In this document: positions 1 to 7,187 of the stretch, piece after piece
Layout: each line of letters begins with the position of its first letter
How positions within the stretch are numbered: the stretch's first letter is position 1
Source of the DNA: Actinoplanes sp. SE50/110
Lineage (GTDB): Bacteria > Actinomycetota > Actinomycetes > Mycobacteriales > Micromonosporaceae
NCBI RefSeq assembly: GCF_900119315.1
Contig: NZ_LT827010.1
Location: 2,947,001-3,011,000, forward strand
Direction of reading: 5' to 3'
DNA: 64,000 bases
Position numbers and translations under genes: made by a program
Notes under the pieces: model-generated
What the model was told of the DNA's origin: nothing
The model's database searches: none
Seen by the model: the letters and a program-made list of their open reading frames with translations, nothing else

Positions 1-1
1 C

Positions 2-256
2 ACCGCCCGGCACTCGTTGGTGCTGGAGCACGCGCTGCGACCGCTGTTCGCCTACCTCCGCGCGGTGCCGGTGCCCACCGCGGTCTTCGCGGCCAGCGAC
101 GACTGGGGTGCCAACTCGGTGGAGGGCCCGCTGCGCGGCCGGATCGAGCGCGCCGCCACCGAACTGGCGCGCGAACTCGACCGGCGCGAACCGGTGACGG
201 TCGTCGATCCGTTCGCCCTCACCGAGTCCTTCGAGGACATGCTGAAAACCCTTTAG
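2..256 (+). CDS. NADPH-dependent FMN reductase family protein, 3' part
   Basis: Only the last 84 or so codons lie in the window; the reading frame is open from the left edge to the TAG at 254-256. The visible part starts with TARHSLVLEHALRPLFAYLRA and continues with a segment on a 'gANSVEGPLRGRIERAATELARE' pattern, which resembles the C-terminal half of the flavodoxin-like FMN reductases (SsuE/MsuE-like, CE1759 subgroup) of actinobacteria. These reduce FMN with NAD(P)H and pass reduced flavin to monooxygenases. The FMN-binding N-terminal half is outside the window, so the assignment rests on the tail alone. No downstream gene is close enough to suggest an operon. Confidence 0.6.
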   Translation, partial: TARHSLVLEHALRPLFAYLRAVPVPTAVFAASDDWGANSVEGPLRGRIERAATELARELDRREPVTVVDPFALTESFEDMLKTL

Positions 257-596
257 TTCGTACGCCGTGATCCGACGCGCGCCGGCCATCCCCGGCGCGC
301 GTCGCCGTATCGGGCCGAGCCTCAGCCCCGGCGTGGGGTGGGCGTGGGCGAGGCGTGTCCGTACTTTGATGCCCTCGGGCCGGCGCGCGGCTGGCGGCGC
401 GCGGCTGGGGCGAGCGGCTGGGGCGAGCGGCGTACGGCTGGTGACGGGGCGGCTGGCGGCGAGCGGTTGGCGGCGGGTGCGCCGCGAATCGCACCGTGGG
501 TTGGCCGAAAGTCCACATCGCGGCCAGCCGAACAGTGATCGGCACAACCCGGACAGGGCATCGACGAAGATCACGCTCTACTGCAGGGTGGTGCGG
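257..596. other. 340-bp gap with short G-rich direct repeats
   Basis: No convincing gene. The stretch from about 380 to 475 is built of imperfect short direct repeats (GGCGCGCGGCT, GGGGCGAGCGG, GGCTGGCGGCGAGCGG). The segment before 597 should hold the promoter of the next gene, but I do not see a clear -35/-10 pair. Long open frames on both strands here are typical GC-rich shadows. Confidence 0.4.
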
Positions 597-1142
597 GTGA
601 CCTATGGACCGCCGCAGCAGCAGCCGAACCCACCGCAGCCCGCCGCGCCGAAAAAAAAGCCCAGCGGCAAGCTGATCCTGGGCATCCTCGTCGGGGTGGT
701 GTTGCTCTGCTGCGGAGGCGGCGTCACCGCGATCAACGCCTTCACCGGCGACTCCGGCAGCACCAAGGCGGGCGGGACCAGCACGAGCGGTGCGCCCGCG
801 GACGCGGTCGTCGTCGCGGCCGCCGGCTCGCCGTCCGCGGGGGTCTCGGCCGCGTCCAGCCCGGCGCCGGTCACCGCCAAGCCGAAACCGACCGCCGCAC
901 CGACCACGAGAACCCCCGCCGCAAAACCGGCGACGACCGGCACCAGGCCGGCCCCGCCGAAGACGACCAGACCGAGGACCACCAAGCCGACGACCAAAGC
1001 TCCGACCACGGCCCCACCGCAGTCGGGAGTGCATCCGGGAGCGTTCTGCTCCCCGGAGGGCGCGTACGGCACCACCAGCGCCGGCACTCTGATGCGCTGC
1101 ACCAGCAAGAACGGCGACCGACCCCGCTGGCGCAGAGCCTGA
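597..1142 (+). CDS. Single-pass membrane protein with Pro/Thr-rich stalk
   Basis: A protein of about 181 residues. The N-terminus is MTYGPPQQQPNPPQPAAP, then a lysine cluster, one hydrophobic segment (about residues 24-44, with two Cys), a long Ala/Pro/Thr/Lys-rich linker, and a C-terminal Cys-containing module (FCSPEGAYGTTSAGTLMRCTS). That last module, two Cys about 17 residues apart ending in an RWRRA tail, recurs at the C-terminus of many actinobacterial hypotheticals. The likely topology is cytoplasmic N-terminus, membrane anchor, flexible cell-wall-spanning stalk and a small extracellular domain. The start is GTG at 597; an in-frame GTG at 591 is an alternative. Function is unknown. Confidence 0.75.
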   Translation: MTYGPPQQQPNPPQPAAPKKKPSGKLILGILVGVVLLCCGGGVTAINAFTGDSGSTKAGGTSTSGAPADAVVVAAAGSPSAGVSAASSPAPVTAKPKPTAAPTTRTPAAKPATTGTRPAPPKTTRPRTTKPTTKAPTTAPPQSGVHPGAFCSPEGAYGTTSAGTLMRCTSKNGDRPRWRRA

Positions 1143-1524
1143 CCGGCAGCCCGTGGAACTCGCCTCGGTCCGCGAGGAGGAGCCGGCGCGAGAGGTGAGC
1201 GGACTCCACCGCGAGGCCCGGCTGGGGCGGTCAGCGTGGGTGGGTGGACGGTCGAGGTCAGGTCCGGGTGGGGCGGATCGGCGCGGGGCCTGAGCGCGGT
1301 GGGCTGGCGCGGGGCCTGAGCGCGGTGGGCTGGCGTGGGCCCTGGGGAGGACCCGCCGGCGCGAGGTGTGAGCGCCGTCGGTGAGGCGCGGGCTGAGCGG
1401 GTGGGCGGCGGCGGGATGGGGCGCCGGGATGGGGCGCCGGGGCGGGTTGTCCCGGGTGGTGGGTCGGGGGGTTGACACACTCTGCGCGTCGACAACGGCA
1501 CGCTTTGTTGTTCAAGCTGTTCGG
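1143..1524. other. 382-bp gap containing 26-bp tandem repeats
   Basis: No supported gene. It contains the 26-bp tandem repeat listed separately and several GGGATGGGGCGCC repeats around 1415-1445. TTGACA occurs at 1472-1477 but no good -10 element follows at 16-19 bp. The open frame continuing into the next gene reaches back to 1381, but its first 48 codons are low-complexity Gly/Arg and I do not count them as coding. Confidence 0.4.
1281..1346. repeat. 26-bp direct repeat, two full copies plus a partial
   Basis: GCGCGGGGCCTGAGCGCGGT followed by GGGCTG occurs at 1281-1306 and, identically, at 1307-1332. A diverged partial copy begins at 1333 (GCGTGGGCCCTGGG). It lies between genes, is G-rich on the + strand, and has no evident coding or spacer organisation. 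Confidence 0.8.
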
Positions 1525-2040
1525 GTGGGCACGTCCACCCCGGTCCAGCCGTTGGCGGATCTCCCGGACGGCGAGCCGCCTGTGGTCCGGCGGCATCTCG
1601 TCGTGCTGCCGCGCGGGCGTCGGCCGGCCGGCCCGGCCCCCGAGGCGGCGCTCCGGCATCTGATCGCCATCCCGCGCGAACGCCCCGACACGCCGCCGGC
1701 GGTCGACCGGCGCACGGTGCCGATCGATGGCGGCGTCCGGACTCGGCCCGCGGACCTCAGCGTCTCCAGCCTGACGGGCTCCGGCCTGACGGGCTCCGGC
1801 GCGGCGGCCTCCGGCGTGGCGGGCTCCGGCGTGGTGGCCCCTCGGCTGCCGGTCGGTGACTCGGGAGTCTCTCGCCTGGCGGTCTCCGAGCTGACAGGGG
1901 CTTCCGGGCCGGTCCGCTCGAAGCGGTGGTCGGTGGTCGCGGTGGTGGTTTCGGTGGGAATGCTGGTGCTGTTCTGCGCGGGCGTGGCAGCCGTGACCGT
2001 ACGGCTAAGTGTGCTTCTTGTTGCTCTGCGTAGCGATTGA
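1525..2040 (+). CDS. Possible C-terminally membrane-anchored hypothetical protein
   Basis: An open frame of about 171 codons from GTG 1525. Third codon positions are strongly G/C and the frame has fewer oddities than the opposite-strand frame. The first ~90 residues are charged and proline-rich (VLPRGRRPAGPAPEAALRHL). They are followed by pentapeptide-like repeats (LTGSG, LTGSG, AAASG, VAGSG, residues about 84-105), then a positively charged turn and a hydrophobic C-terminal helix (WSVVAVVVSVGMLVLFCAGV) ending in ALRSD. A tail-anchored topology is possible. I do not recognise the family. It could still be a shadow ORF. Confidence 0.4.
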   Translation: MGTSTPVQPLADLPDGEPPVVRRHLVVLPRGRRPAGPAPEAALRHLIAIPRERPDTPPAVDRRTVPIDGGVRTRPADLSVSSLTGSGLTGSGAAASGVAGSGVVAPRLPVGDSGVSRLAVSELTGASGPVRSKRWSVVAVVVSVGMLVLFCAGVAAVTVRLSVLLVALRSD

Positions 2041-2246
2041 TAGTGCTGGCCACCCGCCTGGCGAGTGGCCGGCCAGTGGTCGTATGGTGTGCGACACACC
2101 GACGGTGGGCAGGGATTCTGTTTCGTCCGGGCCGTCGGGTCCGGCTGCGTGGACGGGTCGCGGTGAGGGCACCTGGTGGAGGCCCTCCGTTAACCGAAGG
2201 TTGTGCCAGGACCGCCTCGCAGGGGTGGATTCCGGCGCGCGGTCGT

Positions 2247-2259
2247 TTGCACAATGCAA
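2247..2259. promoter_or_regulatory. Inverted repeat TTGCACAATGCAA, probable operator
   Basis: Perfect 5-bp arms TTGCA and TGCAA around CAA, about 35 bp upstream of the start of the glycolipid-binding-like gene and in locally AT-rich DNA. The size and spacing suit a MarR or similar winged-helix dimer, but no such regulator is adjacent. Confidence 0.45.
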
Positions 2260-2293
2260 GTATGAGGAACCGGATAGCGGCAAAGGAGGCGCT

Positions 2294-2923
2294 ATGACCA
2301 TGACCGGCGCACGGGGACCGGCCTTGGCGGAACGGCCTCGAGCCGACCTGCCCGTGACACCGCTGACGTGGCAGCGGACCGACACGGTCGGCACCGAGCT
2401 GGTGTTCCCGCGCGGTTCGCGGCCACACGGCTCGGCGATCGTGGCGGGCGCACGGGCGTACTCGCTGACCTGGCAGGCGGAGGTCACGTCGACGTCCGAG
2501 GTGACGTCGCTGCATGTCACGTCGCAGGGCGACGGGTGGAGCCGGGAGCTGTGGCTGGACCGCGGCGCGAGCGGGTGGACCTGCCGGGCGGAACACGCCG
2601 GGGATGCCGGTGACCTGCCGTCCGCCGGTGCCGAGCAGCGGGACGCGCTCGACCCGCGGGCGGTTCTGCGCCTCGCCGACTCGCCGATCTTCGTCGCCTG
2701 GGCGGTGCGTGGCCTCGGCCTGACGGTGAAGTCCGGCCCGGTCACCGTCCCGGCGATCCGGGTGCAGGTGCCCTCGCTGGCGGTGCTGCCCGGCACGGTC
2801 ACCTACCACCTGGTCAGCCCGCAGCGCCTGCGGATCACCGGCGACTGGCCGGCGTCCACCTTCGAGCTCGACGCTGCCGGCATGGCGGTCTACCAGGCCG
2901 GTCACCTCCGCCTGGCCCGCTGA
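2294..2923 (+). CDS. Putative glycolipid-binding (PF06475-like) protein
   Basis: 209 residues. The start is ATG 2294, fixed by a perfect AAAGGAGG Shine-Dalgarno at 2282-2289. The frame is open far upstream (to 2009) but the SD decides this start. The central part (LTWQRTDTVGTELVFPRGSR, then Y-SLTWQAEVTSTSEV-SLHV, then GWSRELWLDRGASGWTC) follows the pattern of the 'putative glycolipid-binding' family, in which a W-R/L-D duplicated beta structure is conserved. Members are cytosolic and of unproven function. There is no signal peptide. It is followed by two strong hairpins, so it is probably monocistronic. An inverted repeat at 2247 suggests regulated expression. Confidence 0.65.
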   Translation: MTMTGARGPALAERPRADLPVTPLTWQRTDTVGTELVFPRGSRPHGSAIVAGARAYSLTWQAEVTSTSEVTSLHVTSQGDGWSRELWLDRGASGWTCRAEHAGDAGDLPSAGAEQRDALDPRAVLRLADSPIFVAWAVRGLGLTVKSGPVTVPAIRVQVPSLAVLPGTVTYHLVSPQRLRITGDWPASTFELDAAGMAVYQAGHLRLAR

Positions 2924-2929
2924 AGCACC

Positions 2930-2989
2930 GGCACCCACGCGGGTGCCTCGTCGACGCGCACGGTGGTGTCCCGGTGCGGGACACCACCG
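2930..2989. terminator. Two consecutive perfect hairpins
   Basis: The first hairpin is GGCACCC-ACGC-GGGTGCC at 2930-2947. The second has a 13-bp perfect stem CGGTGGTGTCCCG / CGGGACACCACCG with a 3-nt loop at 2961-2989. They begin 6 nt after the stop of the preceding gene. There is no T-tract, as is usual in high-GC actinobacteria. Confidence 0.7.
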
Positions 2990-3111
2990 CGGAGAACTGT
3001 GACTGGCAGCGGTAGTTGCACTTGGACAGTCATGGTTATTCGGCTCGGTTGTGGTCGTCGGCATGCCGCAGGCGTGACGCGTCTTGACGGTCAGGGTTAG
3101 GCTGCCGCTCC

Positions 3112-4143
3112 ATGATCAGGTCGGCGAGGTTGACGGCGCTTCCAGCCGTCGCGGTAGGTGGGGCGGCGCTGTGGGCGTACGGCATCGCAGTGCTGCAACC
3201 GCTCACCGAGCCGGACTCCCGTTGGTGGGAGATGGCACAGAACTCGTCGTACTGGGCTCGTGACCTGCGGTGGGGCGCAATCGTGGCGTCGTGTCTCGCC
3301 CTCATCGTGCTGGCTGGTGGCGCTCGGTGGCCCACGCGTGGGGTGGCTGCCGGTGGCGTCGGCTGGATCGTGGTGGATCTGCTGATGGACCGCGCCGACC
3401 CGGGCCGACCCGCACTGCCACTCACACTGGGCGTCGGTGTCCTTGTGGTGGCCACGGCCGCCGTCGTCTGCACGCGATGTGGGCGCCGCACCTCACTGAG
3501 ACCTCCGGTGTTGCGTACCGTCGCAGTGATCGGCGTGCTGAGTGCGATCAGTATGCTCGGCGTGGGTTCGCCGAGCGGCGGCGAGCCGCAGCTGCCGCCG
3601 ACCCGGCTGGCCGTGGTGCTGCTGCACATCGTGCTCGCTTGGATCGCGACCCTGACTGCGGCAGCACCGGTTGCCGCGAGTCGGGCTGCGGCGACGACGG
3701 GAGTGGCGCTGGGGTGGGTGGTGCTGACGGTCTTCTTTGCGCACAGTCCTCCAGATGCTCTGGTTTGGCTACTCCTCGCGGGGTCGGGCCTGTTTGTCGC
3801 CGGGATCTGGTCGGTGGGCCATCCGTCCGCACCCGCCGGCTTGAGGGCCGCGGTCACGATTTCGGGCGCGCTGATCATCCCGATCATGTGCATGGTGATC
3901 GGCTACGCGACGATCATCATCGGGCCGGACATGACGCGGATGGCGGGCAACGAGTCTCTCAACGGGGACGAGGACATGCTCCTCGGCTTGGCCGGGGTGC
4001 TGGCAGGATTGGCCGTGGCCTGGTGTGGGCGCGCGGTCAGCAGGTTGTTCGCCATGTCACCGCAGGGTTGCCGGTCCGCGGAAGCGGGGCCCGATGACGG
4101 CGGCGTTCAGGTGACACTGACCCTGCCCGTCGGTGACACGTAG
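3112..4143 (+). CDS. Polytopic membrane protein of unknown function
   Basis: 343 residues with about nine or ten hydrophobic segments spread over the whole length (for example residues 9-29, 52-70, 75-93, 103-122, 132-150, 164-187, 217-237, 245-270, 288-308). The loops are short and the cytosolic tail is charged (SPQGCRSAEAGPDDGG). No transporter or enzyme motif is recognisable. Codon use is slightly less GC-biased than in neighbours. TAGGCT at 3098-3103 sits 8 nt before the ATG, suggesting a leaderless or nearly leaderless transcript. It precedes a tetR gene transcribed in the same direction, which may or may not control it. Confidence 0.75.
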   Translation: MIRSARLTALPAVAVGGAALWAYGIAVLQPLTEPDSRWWEMAQNSSYWARDLRWGAIVASCLALIVLAGGARWPTRGVAAGGVGWIVVDLLMDRADPGRPALPLTLGVGVLVVATAAVVCTRCGRRTSLRPPVLRTVAVIGVLSAISMLGVGSPSGGEPQLPPTRLAVVLLHIVLAWIATLTAAAPVAASRAAATTGVALGWVVLTVFFAHSPPDALVWLLLAGSGLFVAGIWSVGHPSAPAGLRAAVTISGALIIPIMCMVIGYATIIIGPDMTRMAGNESLNGDEDMLLGLAGVLAGLAVAWCGRAVSRLFAMSPQGCRSAEAGPDDGGVQVTLTLPVGDT

Positions 4144-4168
4144 CGCTGTCGGTTCGGGCTTCCCGGAA

Positions 4169-4194
4169 CGAACGTTCGGTTTGGTGGGTAGGCT
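4169..4194 (+). promoter_or_regulatory. Palindrome plus -10 box of the tetR gene at 4201
   Basis: CGAACGTTCG (4169-4178) is a perfect 10-bp palindrome inside GGAACGAACGTTCGG, and TAGGCT (4189-4194) is placed exactly 6 nt before the GTG start at 4201. This is the geometry of a leaderless actinobacterial promoter with an operator just upstream, consistent with autoregulation by the encoded TetR protein. Confidence 0.55.
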
Positions 4195-4200
4195 GGGCGG

Positions 4201-4794
4201 GTGCCGCGTGTGTCCGAAGCCCACCTCGCCGCCCGCCGTCAGCAGATCCTCGATGCGGCGGTGCGTTGTTTCGTGCGGAACGGGTTCCATCAGACGTCGA
4301 TGCAGGATGTGATCAAGGAAGCGGATCTGTCGGTCGGCGCGTTCTACCGCTACTTCAAGAGCAAGAACGAGCTGATCATGGCGATCGCCGGCATCAAGAT
4401 CGGCGAGGTCACCGGGATTCTGGACAACCTGCTCGCGGCGGATCCCATGCCGCCGCTCCCGGCCTTCCTGGACGCGGTGATCGGACAGGTGGAGGCGACC
4501 CTGCAGGCCGACCAGACGGTGCGGATCGCGATCCAGATCTGGGGTGAGGCCACCTACGACGACGAGGTCGCCGAGGTGGTGCGCGACGTCTACCGCCGGA
4601 TCAGGGAACGGATGGTGCGGACCGCCGAGCGCGCCAGGGCCACCGGACAGCTGCCGCCGGGCGCGGATGCCACCGCTGTCGGTGCGGCCATCTTCGGGCT
4701 GGTGCAGGGTTACATCCTGCAGCGGATCCTGGTCGGTCAGGTCGACCGCGAGACGTATGTCGCCGGCGTCCGGGCCCTGATGACCCCGGCCTGA
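4201..4794 (+). CDS. TetR/AcrR family transcriptional regulator
   Basis: 197 residues. The N-terminal helix-turn-helix covers residues about 10-58 with the typical signature RRQQILDAAVRCFVRNGFHQ-TSMQDVIKEADLSVGAFYRYF-SKNELI. The rest is an all-helical ligand/dimer domain containing IQIWGEA and a TetR_C-like end (AAIFGLVQGYILQRIL). The GTG start at 4201 is set by the -10 box 6 nt upstream. It probably binds the CGAACGTTCG palindrome in its own promoter and represses itself. The adjacent target is unclear: the membrane protein upstream is co-oriented and the gene downstream is convergent. Confidence 0.88.
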   Translation: MPRVSEAHLAARRQQILDAAVRCFVRNGFHQTSMQDVIKEADLSVGAFYRYFKSKNELIMAIAGIKIGEVTGILDNLLAADPMPPLPAFLDAVIGQVEATLQADQTVRIAIQIWGEATYDDEVAEVVRDVYRRIRERMVRTAERARATGQLPPGADATAVGAAIFGLVQGYILQRILVGQVDRETYVAGVRALMTPA

Positions 4795-4980
4795 TCGACC
4801 GGTCGACGGACGGGATCCGGCCGGCCCGCCGCCGACATGGGGTACACCGTCCGGTGGCAAGGACTCGCAAGGGGCCGCTGTGCGGGCGGTGGCAAGGGCG
4901 GGAGACACGCGGTGACAGCGGCCCGGATACCGGCGCGGTAAGGGGCGGGAAGGCAAGAGGCCGGAAGGCGGGGAGCGGGC

Positions 4981-5709
4981 TCAGGCCGGCGGGATCAGGC
5001 GGCGGATGGCTGCTGTCAGGCCCGGAGCGTCCAGCTCGGTCTCGGTGACCAGGGCGCGCAGGATGATGCCGTCCAGCAGGGCGCAGATGTCGCGCGCCGC
5101 GGGCTCGCCGACCCACGGGTGGAGGATCTCGGGGAGTCCGTCCATCCAGGTTTCGGCGAGTGCCCGCAGCCGGGCGTCGCGCGCGGCGGCCATGCACAGC
5201 TCGTACTCGATGCGGACCTGCCGCCGGTCCTGCAGGTATTCCGCGGTCAGTGCGGTCAGCTCGGCCGGCATGTCCGGTGCGGCCGCGAGGCGGGTGGACC
5301 ACACGTCCAGGTCGGCCCGCATCGCGTCGCACGAGTACCGCAGGCCGGCGGCGATCAGGTCGTCGAGAGTGGGGAAGTAGTAGGTCGTCGCGCCGAGCGG
5401 GAGTCCGGCCCGGGCGGCGACGGCGCGGTGGGTGGTCCGTCCGACCCCCGCCTCGGCGATGATCTCCATGGTGGCGGCGGCCAGGGCGGCGCGGCGCGCT
5501 TCCGGATCGCGGGGACGCTGCGGCCGGCGCTCCGCAGCGGCCCGGGTCTCCGGGTCGCGGGATTCCAAGCCGGCCCGGGTCTCCGGGTCGCGGGGTTCCA
5601 AGCCGGCCCGGGTCTCCGGGTCGCGGGGTTCCAAAGCGGCCCGGGTTCCCGGGTCGCGGGGCTCCGAGGCGGCGCGGCTTTCCGTGGGGCGGGGGCGGCG
5701 CTCGGTCAA
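4981..5709 (-). CDS. TetR family regulator with N-terminal 11-residue repeats
   Basis: 242 residues. The last ~175 are a normal TetR protein: HTH RDPEARRAALAAATMEIIAE ... GVGRTTHRAVAARAGLPLGATTYYF, then a helical effector domain. The first ~65 residues are an unusual extension made of an 11-residue repeat (RDPETRAGLEP variants) encoded by 33-bp tandem repeats. The start is TTG at 5709, overlapping the stop of the SMR gene (TTGA), so translation is probably coupled. It is co-transcribed behind the SMR exporter, whose promoter carries two operators. The natural reading is a local repressor of the exporter responding to its cationic substrates. The true start could lie after the repeats, but no ATG is available there. 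Confidence 0.8.
   Translation of the reverse strand: MTERRPRPTESRAASEPRDPGTRAALEPRDPETRAGLEPRDPETRAGLESRDPETRAAAERRPQRPRDPEARRAALAAATMEIIAEAGVGRTTHRAVAARAGLPLGATTYYFPTLDDLIAAGLRYSCDAMRADLDVWSTRLAAAPDMPAELTALTAEYLQDRRQVRIEYELCMAAARDARLRALAETWMDGLPEILHPWVGEPAARDICALLDGIILRALVTETELDAPGLTAAIRRLIPPA
5541..5672. repeat. 33-bp in-frame tandem repeat, four copies
   Basis: Units beginning CCCGGGTCTCCGGGTCGCGG start at 5541, 5574, 5607 and 5640 (period 33). The first three are nearly identical and the fourth has diverged. The repeat preserves frame and encodes the 11-residue repeat in the N-terminal extension of the TetR protein. Confidence 0.9.
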
Positions 5710-6050
5710 TGCGCTTCCGCGCCGGTCAGGTTGAGCATCACGACTCCGGCAATGATCAGGGTGATGCCGCCCACCTTAGCGAGGGTGACCGGCTCGTCGA
5801 GGAACAAGGCCCCGATCACCACGATGGCCGCGGTGCCGACCGCGGACCAGATGGCGTAGGCGATGCCGACCTGGATGCCGCCCTTGATCGCCTGGGAGAG
5901 GGCCACGAAGGACACTCCGTACCCGGCGAGGACGACGAGGGTGGGCCAGAGCCGGGAGAACCCGTCGGTGGCTTTCATCATGCTGGTGGCGAAGAGTTCG
6001 CTGCCGATGGCGACGGCGAGGAGGACGTACCGCACTGCTATGCACCTCAT
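5706..6050 (-). CDS. Small multidrug resistance (SMR) family exporter
   Basis: 114 residues from ATG 6050; an in-frame GTG at 6035 giving a start at the usual RYVLLAVAIGSEL position is equally plausible. There are four hydrophobic helices (about residues 8-28, 36-57, 64-86, 91-109). The conserved helix-1 glutamate lies in AIGSELFATSMMK, and helix 3 carries the family pattern GIAYAIWSAVGTA. SMR proteins work as dimers in the membrane and exchange protons for cationic drugs, quaternary ammonium or guanidinium compounds. It is first in a two-gene operon with a TetR regulator. Two near-identical operators cover the promoter immediately upstream, implying induction by substrate. Confidence 0.9.
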   Translation of the reverse strand: MRCIAVRYVLLAVAIGSELFATSMMKATDGFSRLWPTLVVLAGYGVSFVALSQAIKGGIQVGIAYAIWSAVGTAAIVVIGALFLDEPVTLAKVGGITLIIAGVVMLNLTGAEAH

Positions 6051-6082
6051 CTTGTACGTTCGTACAAGTACGATCGTACAAG
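6051..6082 (-). promoter_or_regulatory. Twin overlapping TetR operators upstream of the SMR gene
   Basis: The first site is CTTGTACGTTCGTACAAG (6051-6068), with perfect 8-bp arms around TT. The second is CAAGTACGATCGTACAAG (6065-6082), with the inner palindrome GTACGATCGTAC. They share CAAG and together cover the region where the SMR promoter must be, directly abutting the ATG at 6050. The likely ligand is the TetR protein encoded downstream at 4981-5709. Confidence 0.75.
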
Positions 6083-6172
6083 AAACCCTCGCCCCTCGGA
6101 AGGGAGAGGATTCAGGGTTGATCAACCGGGTAAGGGGATGGGGAGGTTTTCCACCGGATTCAGGAGGTTCTG

Positions 6173-6556
6173 ATGACCGCAGTCGCGAACCCGGCCACCG
6201 TTGAGGAATGTCTGCGGGTGGGCGCCGGCTTCACCCAGGGTGACCGGAACTGGATCGCCGAGCAGTTCGGCCCGCTCGACGCCCGTCTCGCCGCGTTCCA
6301 CGCCGACGCCACCGAGCTGGAGATCACGGTGAAGGACCGCGAGGCGCGCGGCCAGAAGGTGACCCTGGAGTGCTGGATCGGCGGCCGGGAGAAGATCGTC
6401 ACCACGTCCTCGGAGGAGGACCTGCACGCCGCGATCATGGACGTCCGCGACGACCTGCGGCGCCGGCTCAACGACGCGAAGACCAAGCAGGAGCCGCGCC
6501 ACAACCGGCACCTGCGGGAGGTCCCCGAGGTCGTCGTGGACGAAGACCCGATCTAG
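6173..6556 (+). CDS. HPF/RaiA-like ribosome-associated protein
   Basis: 127 residues with AGGAGG 6 nt before the ATG. The pattern FGPLDARLAAFHADATELEITVKD followed by TLECWIGGREKIVTTSSEEDLHAAIMDVRDDLRRRL matches the beta-alpha-beta-beta-beta-alpha fold of the S30EA/HPF family, which binds the 30S subunit at the A/P sites and helps ribosome hibernation or stress protection. It lacks the C-terminal dimerisation domain of long HPF, so it is of the short kind, and the tail is basic and low complexity (KTKQEPRHNRHLREV). It stands alone between divergent and convergent neighbours. Confidence 0.7.
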   Translation: MTAVANPATVEECLRVGAGFTQGDRNWIAEQFGPLDARLAAFHADATELEITVKDREARGQKVTLECWIGGREKIVTTSSEEDLHAAIMDVRDDLRRRLNDAKTKQEPRHNRHLREVPEVVVDEDPI

Positions 6557-7155
6557 AGACGCTTGCCGAGGTACGTCAACGGCCCCGGGTCAGGGACCGG
6601 AAGCACCGTGAATCCCATCCGGTCGTAGAACGGCCGAGCGCGAACATTCTCGGTCACCATGCCGAGGTGCACCCCGGTCGCGCCGGCCCGGGCCGCCGCC
6701 GCGCTGAGCGCGTCGATCAGCTGCCGCCCATACCCCCGTCGCTGGTAGGGCGGCAGCAGGTCGATGTGCAGGTGCGCGGGGTGGTCGGCCAGCTCCGGCA
6801 CGATCATCCGCTCCGGCCGGTAGTGCAGCGCCACCATGTCCTGCTCGGGCGTGCGCGGCGGGGGCGGCGGCACCGGATACCTGCCGGCCAGCCGCGGGAT
6901 CCACTCCTCGCGGTAGCGTCTGACGAACGACGCGGTGTCCGCGGTCCCCACCACATAGCCGACCGCCCGGCCGCCGTCGTCCAGCACGAACGCCAGATCC
7001 GGTTCCAGGACGGCGTACGGGCCGGCGAACAGGTCGCCCATCAGCGCGTCGGTGGAGTACTTCCCGCGGGCGTCGCCGCCGAGGTCGGCGGTGCGCACAC
7101 AGATGTCGTAGAGGGCGGGCAGGTCGGCCGGCCGGTAGGGTCGCATCTCGGGCAC
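6553..7155 (-). CDS. GNAT family N-acetyltransferase
   Basis: 200 residues. The N-terminal strand/helix is MRPYRPADLPALYDIC. Acetyl-CoA-binding motif A is near residues 127-150 (HLHIDLLPPYQRRGYGRQLI, i.e. the Q/RxxGxG/A signature), followed by GVHLGMVTENVRARPFYDRMGF, the usual GNAT motif B. A proline run (PVPPPPPR) interrupts the middle. The acceptor is unknown. The start is GTG 7155, 6 nt downstream of a TAGCCT -10 box, giving a leaderless transcript; an ATG nine bases further in is an alternative. The LacI gene ends only 9 nt upstream and a LacI-type palindrome sits over this promoter. Its 3' end overlaps the convergent ribosome-associated gene by 4 bp. Confidence 0.85.
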   Translation of the reverse strand: MPEMRPYRPADLPALYDICVRTADLGGDARGKYSTDALMGDLFAGPYAVLEPDLAFVLDDGGRAVGYVVGTADTASFVRRYREEWIPRLAGRYPVPPPPPRTPEQDMVALHYRPERMIVPELADHPAHLHIDLLPPYQRRGYGRQLIDALSAAAARAGATGVHLGMVTENVRARPFYDRMGFTVLPVPDPGPLTYLGKRL

Positions 7156-7161
7156 GCCTGC

Positions 7162-7187
7162 AGGCTAGGCCGTGGAAGCGCTTCCAC
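7162..7187 (-). promoter_or_regulatory. Acetyltransferase promoter with LacI-type palindrome GTGGAAGCGCTTCCAC
   Basis: A perfect 16-bp palindrome at 7172-7187 has the CGCTT/AAGCG core typical of LacI/GalR operators. It lies inside the last codons of the lacI gene and directly upstream of the -10 box TAGCCT (minus strand, 7162-7167). The box is 6 nt from the GTG start of the acetyltransferase. A repressor bound here would block that promoter. Confidence 0.65.

Noticed and set aside
219..1478. 419-codon open frame on the minus strand
   Set aside because: Composed of Arg/Pro/Ala-rich text typical of antisense GC-rich DNA and overlaps a better + strand gene with a membrane helix and a conserved Cys module.
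1472..1500. TTGACA at 1472 as a promoter
   Set aside because: No acceptable -10 hexamer at 16-19 bp downstream.
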